Source: an uncultured Bacteroidales bacterium (GTDB lineage Bacteria; Bacteroidota; Bacteroidia; Bacteroidales; UBA4417). From it: a DNA stretch of 41,401 nt. Position 1 is the first letter of the stretch. Each line of letters begins with the position of its first letter. Below the pieces are notes generated by a model. The model worked only from the letters and a program-made list of their open reading frames with translations, was not told the DNA's origin and ran no database searches. The position numbers were made by a program, and so were the translations under genes. The stretch is from positions 1-41,401 of the forward strand of contig CAISRK010000490.1 in assembly GCA_903887815.1 (NCBI GenBank), given 5' to 3'. Of the stretch, positions 29,208 through 37,899 are shown piece by piece.

Positions 29208-29837
29208 ATGTTAAGCACAAAATCATCCTGTAACCGGTTAAAACAACTGGGATCAATAAAATTTATACTTTTTCTCCTTGTAAGCGGCGGGTTGTTTAGT
29301 GTTTCGTCATGCGACAACAACTATACACCAAAACCAAGGGGTTATTTCCGGATTGCACTTCCTGAAAAAAAGTATGTGCTGCTCGATTCCATCTATCCTT
29401 ATTCGTTCGAATACCCGGCAACTGCGGTTATAACCAACGATCCGCTTTCGCCACAGGAAAAAAACTGGATCAATATCGAAATGCCGGCATTTCACGGCCG
29501 TATTCACATCAGCTACAAGCCCTTATCCGACAAAAAGAGCCTTGCTACCTATACTGAAGATACCCGCACTCTTGCATTAAAACACATGTCGAAATCAAGC
29601 GGAATAAGGCAGATTGCTATCAATGACCCGAAACGCAGAGTGTACGGACTGGTATATGAAATAAACGGCCTGGGAGCGGCTTCCCCCTACCAGTTCTATC
29701 TTACCGACAGCACAAGCCATTTTATGCGGGGTTCGCTTTACTTCGATGTTATTCCCAACAACGATTCGCTCGCACCGGTAATCGATTTTGTAAAAACAGA
29801 TATTCAACACCTGTTCGAAACCATTAACTGGAAATAG
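29208..29837 (+). CDS. gldD: Gliding motility lipoprotein GldD
   Basis: Lipobox-like VSSCDNN, YTPKPRGYFRIALPEKKYVLLDSIYPYSFEYP; directly downstream of gldE. Confidence 0.9.
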   Translation: MLSTKSSCNRLKQLGSIKFILFLLVSGGLFSVSSCDNNYTPKPRGYFRIALPEKKYVLLDSIYPYSFEYPATAVITNDPLSPQEKNWINIEMPAFHGRIHISYKPLSDKKSLATYTEDTRTLALKHMSKSSGIRQIAINDPKRRVYGLVYEINGLGAASPYQFYLTDSTSHFMRGSLYFDVIPNNDSLAPVIDFVKTDIQHLFETINWK

Positions 29838-29889
29838 AATCAAGATCATCTTCTCAGATTGCCTGACACGGCATAAGTTTACTCCCTGC

Positions 29890-29953
29890 AGCAATTTATT
29901 TTTCATGAATCCACTCTGAGGATATCCGTTCCCCGAAAAGAAAATAAATTGCT
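29890..29953. repeat. 13-bp perfect inverted repeat with 38-nt spacer
   Basis: AGCAATTTATTTT (29890-29902) / AAAATAAATTGCT (29941-29953). Confidence 0.8.
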
Positions 29954-30057
29954 TGCTGACTGCTGGTTTGCCGCCATTTAAGCATTCTTATACTTCCAAC
30001 ATTTTAACTGGCTGAAACCAATACCAACTTACCTGGTTTGAAGATAAAAAGATAAAC

Positions 30058-30074
30058 AGTACTTTTGCAGTACT
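30058..30074 (+). promoter_or_regulatory. cysD promoter with operator-like AGTACT repeats
   Basis: AGTACTtttgcAGTACT containing -7 element TACTTTTGC (30060-30068), with a -33-like TTTG at 30037-30040. Confidence 0.6.
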
Positions 30075-30247
30075 TTGTCGGAACCTATATTGTTTAATCG
30101 GGGTAATTTTTTTGGATACTTTGAATTTAAGTGGACAGGGAACAACCGGCATCAAACCGTTTTATGCCATCACGCTCCGAACAGCAGGTCTTAACCTGTT
30201 GACCGGCTTCTTGACACTAAAAATTATTACCAACAACCTGTATCAGC
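30075..30247 (+). ncRNA. Candidate structured 5' leader of cysD
   Basis: About 170 nt leader predicted from the promoter; hairpins GGCATcAAAccgTTTtATGCC (30148-30168) and CCGaaCAGCAGGT-ctta-ACCTGTTgaCCGG (30177-30206). Confidence 0.4.
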
Positions 30248-31153
30248 ATGACCAACTACAATCTTTCACACCTCGACGAACTTGAAAGCGAATCCATATT
30301 CGTGATCCGCGAAGTGGCAGCACAGTTCGAGCGCCCGGCAATATTGTTTTCGGGAGGCAAGGATAGCATTGTAATGACATACCTTGCCCGAAAGGCATTC
30401 TGGCCGGCAAAAATCCCTTTTCCTCTGCTACATGTCGATACCGGTCACAACTTCCAGGAAACCATCGATTACCGCGATAACCTGGTAAAAGAACTCGGAG
30501 TTAAGCTTGTGGTAGGATCGGTGCAGGAATCGATCGATACGGGCCGGGTGGTAGAAGAAAAAGGATACAGCGCAAGCCGCAACCTGCTCCAAACGGTTAC
30601 TTTACTCGACAATATCGAAAAATACAAATTCGACGCCTGCATGGGTGGAGGCCGCCGTGATGAGGAAAAAGCACGTGCCAAAGAACGTTTCTTTTCGCAT
30701 CGTGATGAATTCGGTCAATGGGACCCAAAAAACCAGCGCCCGGAACTCTGGAATATCTTCAACGGACGCAAACATATAGGCGAACATTTCAGGGTATTCC
30801 CGATCAGCAACTGGACCGAAATGGATGTGTGGCAATACATCCTGAAGGAAAGCATCCCTATGCCAAGCATTTATTACACGCATCAACGCGAGGCCTTCCT
30901 CCGCGACGGCGTTTGGCTTGCCAATGCGCCATTCATGAAACTGAAACCGAACGAAAAATTAGAAATCCGAACCGTACGTTGCCGCACTATAGGCGATGTT
31001 TCGTGTACCGGCCTTAACCTGTCGACCGCCAACTCACTCGAAGAAATTATTGCCGAAATTGCTGCAACCAGGGTAACCGAACGCGGCAACCGTGCCGATG
31101 ACCTGCGCAGCGAAGCTGCCATGGAGGACAGGAAAAAGGAAGGGTATTTTTAG
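30248..31153 (+). CDS. cysD: Sulfate adenylyltransferase subunit 2
   Basis: AILFSGGKDSIVMTYLARKAF, ACMGGGRRDEEKARAKERFFSHRDEFGQWDPKNQRPELWNIFN. Confidence 0.97.
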   Translation: MTNYNLSHLDELESESIFVIREVAAQFERPAILFSGGKDSIVMTYLARKAFWPAKIPFPLLHVDTGHNFQETIDYRDNLVKELGVKLVVGSVQESIDTGRVVEEKGYSASRNLLQTVTLLDNIEKYKFDACMGGGRRDEEKARAKERFFSHRDEFGQWDPKNQRPELWNIFNGRKHIGEHFRVFPISNWTEMDVWQYILKESIPMPSIYYTHQREAFLRDGVWLANAPFMKLKPNEKLEIRTVRCRTIGDVSCTGLNLSTANSLEEIIAEIAATRVTERGNRADDLRSEAAMEDRKKEGYF

Positions 31154-31354
31154 GACAAGGCGAGCGGGAGACAAGGCGAGGGGCGACAGGGTGATGGGAA
31201 AATAGGGCGACAAGGAGAAGGGAGAAAATGATGGATGGCGGATGTAAGATCGCGAAACGCTGGAACCCTTTAATCTTTTGAACGCGCGCAGCGCATTGAA
31301 CCAGGAACATTGAACAACGAACATTGAACGCGCGAAGCGCATTGAACCAGGAAC
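31154..31354. repeat. Heptad-period repeat spacer between cysD and cysN
   Basis: GACAAGG/CGAGGGG-type G-rich heptads, then nnnGAAC heptads; 31-bp direct repeat TTGAACGCGCGMAGCGCATTGAACCAGGAAC at 31278-31308 and 31324-31354 (1 mismatch). Confidence 0.85.
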
Positions 31355-31361
31355 TAATAAA

Positions 31362-32633
31362 ATGACCGATTTTTCATCCAAAGGATACCTGAATATGGAG
31401 CTGTTACGTTTTACGACAGCCGGAAGTGTTGACGATGGCAAGAGTACGCTTATCGGAAGGCTTTTATACGACAGCAAATCGATTTTTGAAGATCAGCTCG
31501 AAGCTGTAAAACGTGCCAGTATCCAACGCGGAAATGAGCATATAAACCTTGCCCTTGTAACCGACGGGCTTCGTGCCGAACGCGAACAAGGCATAACCAT
31601 TGACGTGGCTTACCGCTATTTTGCAACACCCAAACGCAAGTTTATCATTGCCGACACTCCCGGTCATATACAGTATACCCGTAATATGGTTACCGGTGCA
31701 TCCACCGCCAATGCCGCCCTCATCCTGATTGACGCACGCAACGGTGTAACCGAGCAAACCTATCGCCATACCTACATTGCAACCCTGCTGCAAATCCCGC
31801 ATATCATTATCTGCATCAATAAAATGGACCTGGTAGGTTACAGCAAGGAAGTGTACGACGAAATACAGGACAAATTTGTTGCTTTTGCGCTGAAACTAGG
31901 GGTAAAAGACTTCCGCTTTGTTCCTATAAGCGCTTTGCACGGCGACAATGTGGTTGAGCCATCCGACAACATGAACTGGTTCCAGGGAACACTGCTCGAT
32001 GTACTCGAAACCCTGCCTATCGACCACGATTACAACCTTACCGATGCCCGTTTCCCTGTTCAGTATGTGATCAGGCCGATTTCCGACGAATATCACGATT
32101 ACCGGGGCTATGCCGGCCGCGTCGACGGAGGTGTTTTTAAACCAGGTGAACAGGTGATGATACTGCCCGGAGGTTTTCATACAACCATCAAATCCGTTGA
32201 ACTCCAGGATAAGCAGTTGGAACAGGCTTTCCCGCCTATGTCGGTTACCATGCAGCTTGCTGATGATATTGATATAAGCCGGGGCGACATGATCGTAAAA
32301 GCGGATAACCGCCCTCAGGTGAGCCAGGATATTACAATGATGGTTTGCTGGATGAGCCCGCGCCCTTTGCAGATTGACGGGAAATATGCACTTAAACATA
32401 CCACCCGCGATGTTCGCTGCCTCGTTAAAGAAGTTCATTACAAGGTGAATGTCAATACGATCGAACAGATTACCAGCGATACCGAAGTGAAGATGAATGA
32501 CATTGCCCGCATTACCATTCGTACCACCAAACCCTTGCTTTTCGACTCCTACCGCCAGAACCGGATTACCGGTGCCGTTATTTTTATCGACGAGGGAACC
32601 AACGAAACCGTCGGGGTTGGAATGATTGAATAA
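31362..32633 (+). CDS. cysN: Sulfate adenylyltransferase subunit 1 (GTPase), not fused to APS kinase
   Basis: LLRFTTAGSVDDGKSTLIGRLLYD P-loop, EREQGITIDVAYRYF, DTPGHIQYTRNMVTGAS, INKMD. Confidence 0.97.
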   Translation: MTDFSSKGYLNMELLRFTTAGSVDDGKSTLIGRLLYDSKSIFEDQLEAVKRASIQRGNEHINLALVTDGLRAEREQGITIDVAYRYFATPKRKFIIADTPGHIQYTRNMVTGASTANAALILIDARNGVTEQTYRHTYIATLLQIPHIIICINKMDLVGYSKEVYDEIQDKFVAFALKLGVKDFRFVPISALHGDNVVEPSDNMNWFQGTLLDVLETLPIDHDYNLTDARFPVQYVIRPISDEYHDYRGYAGRVDGGVFKPGEQVMILPGGFHTTIKSVELQDKQLEQAFPPMSVTMQLADDIDISRGDMIVKADNRPQVSQDITMMVCWMSPRPLQIDGKYALKHTTRDVRCLVKEVHYKVNVNTIEQITSDTEVKMNDIARITIRTTKPLLFDSYRQNRITGAVIFIDEGTNETVGVGMIE

Positions 32634-32670
32634 TCTGAATCCTTATCCTATTTCATGTTTTTAATTGTGT

Positions 32671-32694
32671 AGGTTGATTTTGTATCAACCTTTT
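32671..32694 (+). terminator. Intrinsic terminator after cysN
   Basis: AGGTTGAT-tttgt-ATCAACCT followed by TTT. Confidence 0.65.
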
Positions 32695-32698
32695 ACTC

Positions 32699-32707
32699 TA
32701 TTTTTGC
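32699..32707 (+). promoter_or_regulatory. -7 element TATTTTTGC for the C69 dipeptidase
   Basis: TAttTTTGC about 58 nt upstream of the ATG. Confidence 0.5.
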
Positions 32708-32764
32708 CCTCAAATTTTTTCATTCCTGACATTCGGACAATCATTTAACTTAGAATACTACTCT

Positions 32765-34459
32765 ATGAAAAAAACAGTTTTTCTGCTTGCGCTTTGCCTT
32801 ACCCTTGCTCTAACAGGCAACAGGGTGAATGCCTGTTCCAACTTCCTGGTTACCAAAGGGGCCACCGTGGATGGTTCCAGCATGATAAGTTATTCGGCCG
32901 ATTCGCATACCCTTTACGGTGAATTGTATTACTGGCCTGCTGCAACATATCCTGCTGGAACCATGCTGGATATTTACGAATGGGACACAGGTAAATTTTT
33001 AGGCAAAATAAAACAGGCCACCCAAACCTACAATGTTGTTGGAAACATGAACGAATACCAGGTCGCTATCGGCGAAACCACTTTTGGCGGGCGCGAAGAA
33101 CTGGTAGATACAGCAGCCATTGTTGATTACGGCAGTCTTATTTACATTGCTCTCCAGCGGAGTAAAACCGCACGCGAAGCCATAAATGTAATTACATCGC
33201 TTATGGCTGAATATGGATATGCAAGCGAAGGCGAATCGTTTTCGATCAGCGATCCCAACGAAGTGTGGATCCTGGAAATGGTAGGAAAGGGCAAACCCGT
33301 AGTTGTTAAAGACAAAAAGGGACATGAATCCTTAAAATATAATAAAGGTGCGGTATGGGCTGCCGTGCGTATTCCCGATGGGTATATTTCCGGACATGCC
33401 AACCATGCACGTATCACCACGCTTAATTTTAATGATCCTGAAAATTGCCTTTATGCTCCTGATGTTATCACTTTTGCACGCGAAAAAAGATATTTCACGG
33501 GCGAAGATAAAGACTTCAGTTTCTCCGACACCTATAATCCTATCGATTTTGAAGGTGCGCGTTTATGCGAAGCACGCGTTTGGAGCGGATTTAATAAGGT
33601 GGCCAAAGGCATGGATAAATACCTCGATTATATTAAAGGCGAGAACCTGACAAACCGTATGCCGTTGTATGTAAAACCCGATCATAAACTTACCGTGCAG
33701 GAAGTAATCGGCCTGATGCGCGATTATTACCAGGGAACTGAACTTGATATGACCAAAGATTTCGGTGCCGGGCCTTACAGTTGCATTGTACGCTGGCGCC
33801 CGCTGACCTGGAAAATCGATGGTGTTGAATACTTTAACGAGCGCGCAATAAGCACGCAGCAAACCGGTTTTGTATTTGTTGCCCAGTCGAGGCCGTATGT
33901 TCCTAATCCACTCGGTGGTATTCTCTGGTTCGGTGTCGACGATACCTATTCAACCGTATTCACTCCCATGTATACCTGTATGACCAAGGTACCCGAAACC
34001 TACGCCGTGGGAAACGGTTCCATGATGGAATTCAGCGACAATTCGGCATTCTGGGCATTTAACCAGGTTTCGAATTTTGCCTATACACGCTACAGTGATA
34101 TGATTATTGATATACAGAAGAAACAATCGGAACTCGAAAACAACTACATGGCCATGGTACCTGCAGTTGATAAAGTTGCTCTCGAAATGTACCGCACCAG
34201 CCCGGCAAAAGCAGTCCAGTTCCTTACCGATTTTTCGGTTACTCAAGGCAACAACACGGTGAATGAATGGAAAAAGCTTTACAGATTCCTTTTTACCAAA
34301 TACATGGATGGAAACATCAAAGAAGCCGTAACCCTACCTGCCGGATACAAATTTGCTAACCCTACAGTAAAACAACCCGGTTACAGCGAAGAATTCTATC
34401 GCAACCTTATTAAACAAACCGGCGATAAATATAAGGTTATACCACCTGCTACACATTAA
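32765..34459 (+). CDS. C69 family dipeptidase, secreted
   Basis: Signal peptide followed by processing-site Cys ACSNFLVTKGATVDGSSMISYSADSH; NEYQVAIGETTFGGREEL; EGESFSISDPNEVWILEMVGKG. Confidence 0.93.
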   Translation: MKKTVFLLALCLTLALTGNRVNACSNFLVTKGATVDGSSMISYSADSHTLYGELYYWPAATYPAGTMLDIYEWDTGKFLGKIKQATQTYNVVGNMNEYQVAIGETTFGGREELVDTAAIVDYGSLIYIALQRSKTAREAINVITSLMAEYGYASEGESFSISDPNEVWILEMVGKGKPVVVKDKKGHESLKYNKGAVWAAVRIPDGYISGHANHARITTLNFNDPENCLYAPDVITFAREKRYFTGEDKDFSFSDTYNPIDFEGARLCEARVWSGFNKVAKGMDKYLDYIKGENLTNRMPLYVKPDHKLTVQEVIGLMRDYYQGTELDMTKDFGAGPYSCIVRWRPLTWKIDGVEYFNERAISTQQTGFVFVAQSRPYVPNPLGGILWFGVDDTYSTVFTPMYTCMTKVPETYAVGNGSMMEFSDNSAFWAFNQVSNFAYTRYSDMIIDIQKKQSELENNYMAMVPAVDKVALEMYRTSPAKAVQFLTDFSVTQGNNTVNEWKKLYRFLFTKYMDGNIKEAVTLPAGYKFANPTVKQPGYSEEFYRNLIKQTGDKYKVIPPATH

Positions 34460-34480
34460 TTCAAAGAAAAACAGCCGGAG

Positions 34481-34507
34481 ACGCCCTGGAGTTTCCAGGG
34501 CGTTTTC
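34481..34507 (+). terminator. Intrinsic terminator after the C69 dipeptidase
   Basis: ACGCCCTGGA-gtt-TCCAGGGCGT followed by TTT. Confidence 0.85.
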
Positions 34508-34592
34508 AATCCCGTATTATAAATTAACTTGCTCACGTACTATTAAATACATTGTTTCGTTACCTTTGAGCATTGTAACCATTTTATAGATT

Positions 34593-35489
34593 ATGGACGA
34601 AAAACCTGTTAACACCCTGGCGTATAAGATTACAATCGGCGTTTTGGTGGCAATTATTGCAGTAATGGCCTGGATGCTTATAAATCAGAAGAAAGAAGTC
34701 GTAACCCTCGAAAAAGCTACGGCAACCGAGGAAACTTCACTGCAATCCCAGCTCGACTCGCTGCTTGCCGAACACGAAAGGGTAAAAGCCACCTATGGGG
34801 AACTCAGCAGTCGTTTGTCCGAAAAGGACAGCATCATTAACCTGAAGGCAATCGAAATTAAAAAATTGCTTAAGTCGAAAACGGAACTGGCCGTCGTGAA
34901 ACAGAAACTGGCGCAATTGCAGCAGATAACCATGATGTATGAGCAAAAAATCGATTCGCTGTATACGGTTAACCGCAGCCTGAAAGCTGAAAATGAGCAG
35001 ATCAAAACTAACTATAACCTCGAGCAGCAGAAAACCAGCGACCTGGCAAAAGACAAAGAGGCCCTTAACGAAAAAATTACGGGTGCAGCTGTTCTCAAAG
35101 CCTATAAGATTACCGCGGTAGCTTACAAGTCGAGAGGCGTTGATAAGGACAAGGAAACCGATAAGGCCGCAAGAGCTGAGAAAATCAAGGTTTGCTTTAC
35201 GGTAAGTGAGAACAAACTGGTAAGCACAGGCTACAAACGCTTTTTCGTTCGCATTGCCCGCCCCGATAATGTGATACTCACCCGCGGTCCTGCTTATACA
35301 TTCCAGTTCCTGGGACAGACCCTGCAGTTTTCATCGATGGAAACCCTGAATTACGAAGGGAATGCTGCCGATATTTGTACTTATTTTGAACTTCCGCCCA
35401 ACAGCCCCGAATTACCAAAAGGCCGTTATTATGTGAATGTATTTACCGAAGACCGCGAAATCGGCCTTACCTCCTTCGAATTGAGATAA
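34593..35489 (+). CDS. Hypothetical membrane-anchored coiled-coil protein
   Basis: N-terminal TM (YKITIGVLVAIIAVMAWMLINQKK), long coiled-coil, conserved-looking C-terminal domain. Confidence 0.85.
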   Translation: MDEKPVNTLAYKITIGVLVAIIAVMAWMLINQKKEVVTLEKATATEETSLQSQLDSLLAEHERVKATYGELSSRLSEKDSIINLKAIEIKKLLKSKTELAVVKQKLAQLQQITMMYEQKIDSLYTVNRSLKAENEQIKTNYNLEQQKTSDLAKDKEALNEKITGAAVLKAYKITAVAYKSRGVDKDKETDKAARAEKIKVCFTVSENKLVSTGYKRFFVRIARPDNVILTRGPAYTFQFLGQTLQFSSMETLNYEGNAADICTYFELPPNSPELPKGRYYVNVFTEDREIGLTSFELR

Positions 35490-35512
35490 TCGACCAAAAT
35501 ACTGAATACTTT

Positions 35513-35538
35513 AAACCGGCCCTGAGCCGGTTTTTTTT
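35513..35538. terminator. Intrinsic terminator
   Basis: AAACCGGC-cctga-GCCGGTTT followed by a run of T. Confidence 0.87.
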
Positions 35539-35566
35539 GAGATTTCAATTATCCGGCAATCCGCAT

Positions 35567-37051
35567 TTATTGCCTTTTCGATTGAAGGTTCATTAACCTG
35601 TATACATAAAAAGAATATGCCTTATTTCCCATTCTTAGTATATTGATGGTATCGGGAGGTAGTATTTTTTCAAAATAAATGTTTGGCAAAGTGCCCGGAT
35701 CGCAGAAATCGCGGCTCGAAGTAATATACCAGGCGTCGCTGTTCAACCTGAAACCGCCATGAACCTCGTTGATCCAGGCATATTTATGTATGGCCGAAGT
35801 ATCACCGGCTGCCATTACATACCGTCCTGTTCCTCGGGCAGCATAATAACTGAAATTGGCTGCAGGAAACCATCGGTAACTTACAATAGGCGAATTGACC
35901 GGCATCAGCCCTGATTTTTCATATTTCACTGCAAGGGGAATAAATTCTTTGCGCAACTGCCTCCAGCCATACACTTCGAGAGAATAATCTGCTGAGCCTT
36001 TCCCTTTACTTTCCCGGATATACTTTTCGAACGGGAAAAATCCGGTCATAACCTGTGCCACCGAAAGGCTGATCAGAAGAGTTATAAAAGCCAGTGAACT
36101 TTTTATCGCTACAGGCATTTTCACAGCAGTCCTGCTCCTTAGCCAGAGTGCAGCAAGCGGAAGCAAGGTGAGGTAGCCGGCCCCGTTCCAGTGAGGCAGC
36201 GTCCGCCTCGAAACCGAAACCAGCAGAAAAGTTACAACCAACGGCAATCCCGACCAAACCAGTAAACGGGTTTCCGGTTTGACTGTTTTGAGTTTTCTGC
36301 TTACCAATGCCACCAGGGCCAGTATTATTAAAACCAGGTTTACGGGGTTGGTATACAATGCTTCTCCCAATACTTCGGTAAGGAAATAATCGGGTGTAAA
36401 TATGGCCGGCACCGGCTCTACACGCGCACTGTGAAAAAGGAAACTAACAAAATTGTTTTGTGCATTCCATACCAGCACCGGCAGAAACAGCAACGCCATT
36501 AGCAGATGCGCCAGGTAAAAAGCTTGTGTCCGTAACCATTTCCGGTCGTAAGCCAGTATATAAATCATCATTCCCAGCCAGAGATATGCCGTAGTATACT
36601 TGCTTAAAAAAGCGAATCCCATCATTACCGACGCCAGCAGGAACCTACGCTTTGCAATGGCGTCAATTTCACCACCGAAAGCCTTCAGGAGCAATAGTAT
36701 TGCTGCGAGCCAGAAAACACTCTGAGGGGCATCGGGAAGGATAAAAACACCTATGATTATAAACCCGTATGTTGAAGCGGTATAAAGCAAAGCCGCATAC
36801 CAGCCGGTTAATTCATCGCGAAGTTGTTTGCCGATGCAATACATCAGCCAGGTATTGGCTGTTCCGGCGCCCACAGCTGCCAGACGGATAAAAAATTCGC
36901 TTCCTAATGTAAGATTCAGGCTGAACAACTGTATTGCCCAGCCCACCATTGGCGGATGATCGAAATGGCTGAGAGCAGGATACAGTGCATAGGTATAATA
37001 ATATGCCTCATCATTCCCAAGGCAAAACCCGGCTGCCAGCAATGCCCTCAC
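35567..37051 (-). CDS. Glycosyltransferase family 39-like membrane protein (start uncertain)
   Basis: GNDEAYYYTYALYPALSHFDHPPMVGWAIQLF motif typical of ArnT/PMT_2-type proteins, multiple TMs; GTG start in the ORF track probably truncates TM1. Confidence 0.85.
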   Translation of the reverse strand: MRALLAAGFCLGNDEAYYYTYALYPALSHFDHPPMVGWAIQLFSLNLTLGSEFFIRLAAVGAGTANTWLMYCIGKQLRDELTGWYAALLYTASTYGFIIIGVFILPDAPQSVFWLAAILLLLKAFGGEIDAIAKRRFLLASVMMGFAFLSKYTTAYLWLGMMIYILAYDRKWLRTQAFYLAHLLMALLFLPVLVWNAQNNFVSFLFHSARVEPVPAIFTPDYFLTEVLGEALYTNPVNLVLIILALVALVSRKLKTVKPETRLLVWSGLPLVVTFLLVSVSRRTLPHWNGAGYLTLLPLAALWLRSRTAVKMPVAIKSSLAFITLLISLSVAQVMTGFFPFEKYIRESKGKGSADYSLEVYGWRQLRKEFIPLAVKYEKSGLMPVNSPIVSYRWFPAANFSYYAARGTGRYVMAAGDTSAIHKYAWINEVHGGFRLNSDAWYITSSRDFCDPGTLPNIYFEKILPPDTINILRMGNKAYSFYVYRLMNLQSKRQ

Positions 37052-37157
37052 AACTGCCGAAAATATCAGCAGGAAAAGTATCGGGTATCCGGTGGTATGG
37101 CGAAGTTTCAGGGAGAACTTTATGAGATTGACTCTTATTTAGGCCTTGTTGCCGGCT

Positions 37158-37166
37158 GCAAAGATA
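37158..37166 (-). promoter_or_regulatory. -7 element TATCTTTGC for the GT39-like gene
   Basis: Minus-strand TAtcTTTGC upstream of the GT39-like ORF. Confidence 0.45.
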
Positions 37167-37306
37167 AAAATAGTTGATTGCACTTATAAACGCAGAATCA
37201 GAACCTTAGTATTTCGAATCAGAAATACTGCTATAATTTTTGAAAAATTTCAGTTACTATTGTATTCAATTTAAATAAAGGATTGTTGACAGCTTAACCC
37301 ACATCC

Positions 37307-37822
37307 ATGAAAACACTTTTTCTGACCCTTGGCCTTCTTCTGCTTTTTTCAACAACCAATGCCCAAAAATACCGTACCAACAACCGGCTGCTGAGTGCCG
37401 GTATCCGCTATGCTACGCTTAACGACGAAGTGCCGAAGTATGATTTTATTCCCATCAATCTTTCGTTTGAGAATATTTTCATCGATAAGTGGGTCGACCA
37501 CAAATTGGCAGTTGGCGGGGGGATCGAGACCGGTTATTTTAAGTACATACTCGGACCGCGCATCTACGAAGTGAAGCAGCTTTCTCTGATACTAAATTTC
37601 CATTATACGTTTAACCGCCAGTTCGAAGTATATGCCGGAGTGTTGCCCGGGTATTATTTCGATTCGTACGAAAATACCAGTATCGACCATAGCGGGATGG
37701 ACGGCTTCAACAACCAGTTTATGCTTGGAGCCCGTTATTTTATTATACCGGCTCTGGGAGTTTACACCCGTATGCTCATAAACGATTACGGAGCCGAAGC
37801 CGGATTAACATTCAAGTTTTAG
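37307..37822 (+). CDS. Hypothetical outer-membrane beta-barrel-like protein
   Basis: Signal peptide MKTLFLTLGLLLLFSTTNAQ, alternating amphipathic strands, C-terminal AGLTFKF. Confidence 0.75.
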   Translation: MKTLFLTLGLLLLFSTTNAQKYRTNNRLLSAGIRYATLNDEVPKYDFIPINLSFENIFIDKWVDHKLAVGGGIETGYFKYILGPRIYEVKQLSLILNFHYTFNRQFEVYAGVLPGYYFDSYENTSIDHSGMDGFNNQFMLGARYFIIPALGVYTRMLINDYGAEAGLTFKF

Positions 37823-37899
37823 GATGAAACCGTCTGGTTCCATCAGGTGTTAATCCATCTGTGTGAACGATAAAATCTTTTTCGAAAATTTTTGGGGCA

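Noticed and set aside
30188-30207. Fragment of cysD duplicated in its own leader (GGTCTTAACCTGTTGACCGGC versus GGCCTTAACCTGTCGACCGCC near 31010)
   Set aside because: Similarity is limited to about 21 nt with no extension either side; most likely chance
30075-30247. SAM riboswitch upstream of cysD
   Set aside because: I cannot find the conserved SAM-I or SAM-II core sequences
31278-31354. CRISPR or attC-like array in the cysD-cysN spacer
   Set aside because: Only two 31-bp copies, no unique spacers of consistent length and no integrase or cas gene
31034-31477. Minus-strand ORFs crossing the cysD-cysN spacer
   Set aside because: Translate the repeat spacer into low-complexity sequence (e.g. 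ALSPARLVLK, FSLLLVALFSHHPVAPRL); not plausible proteins
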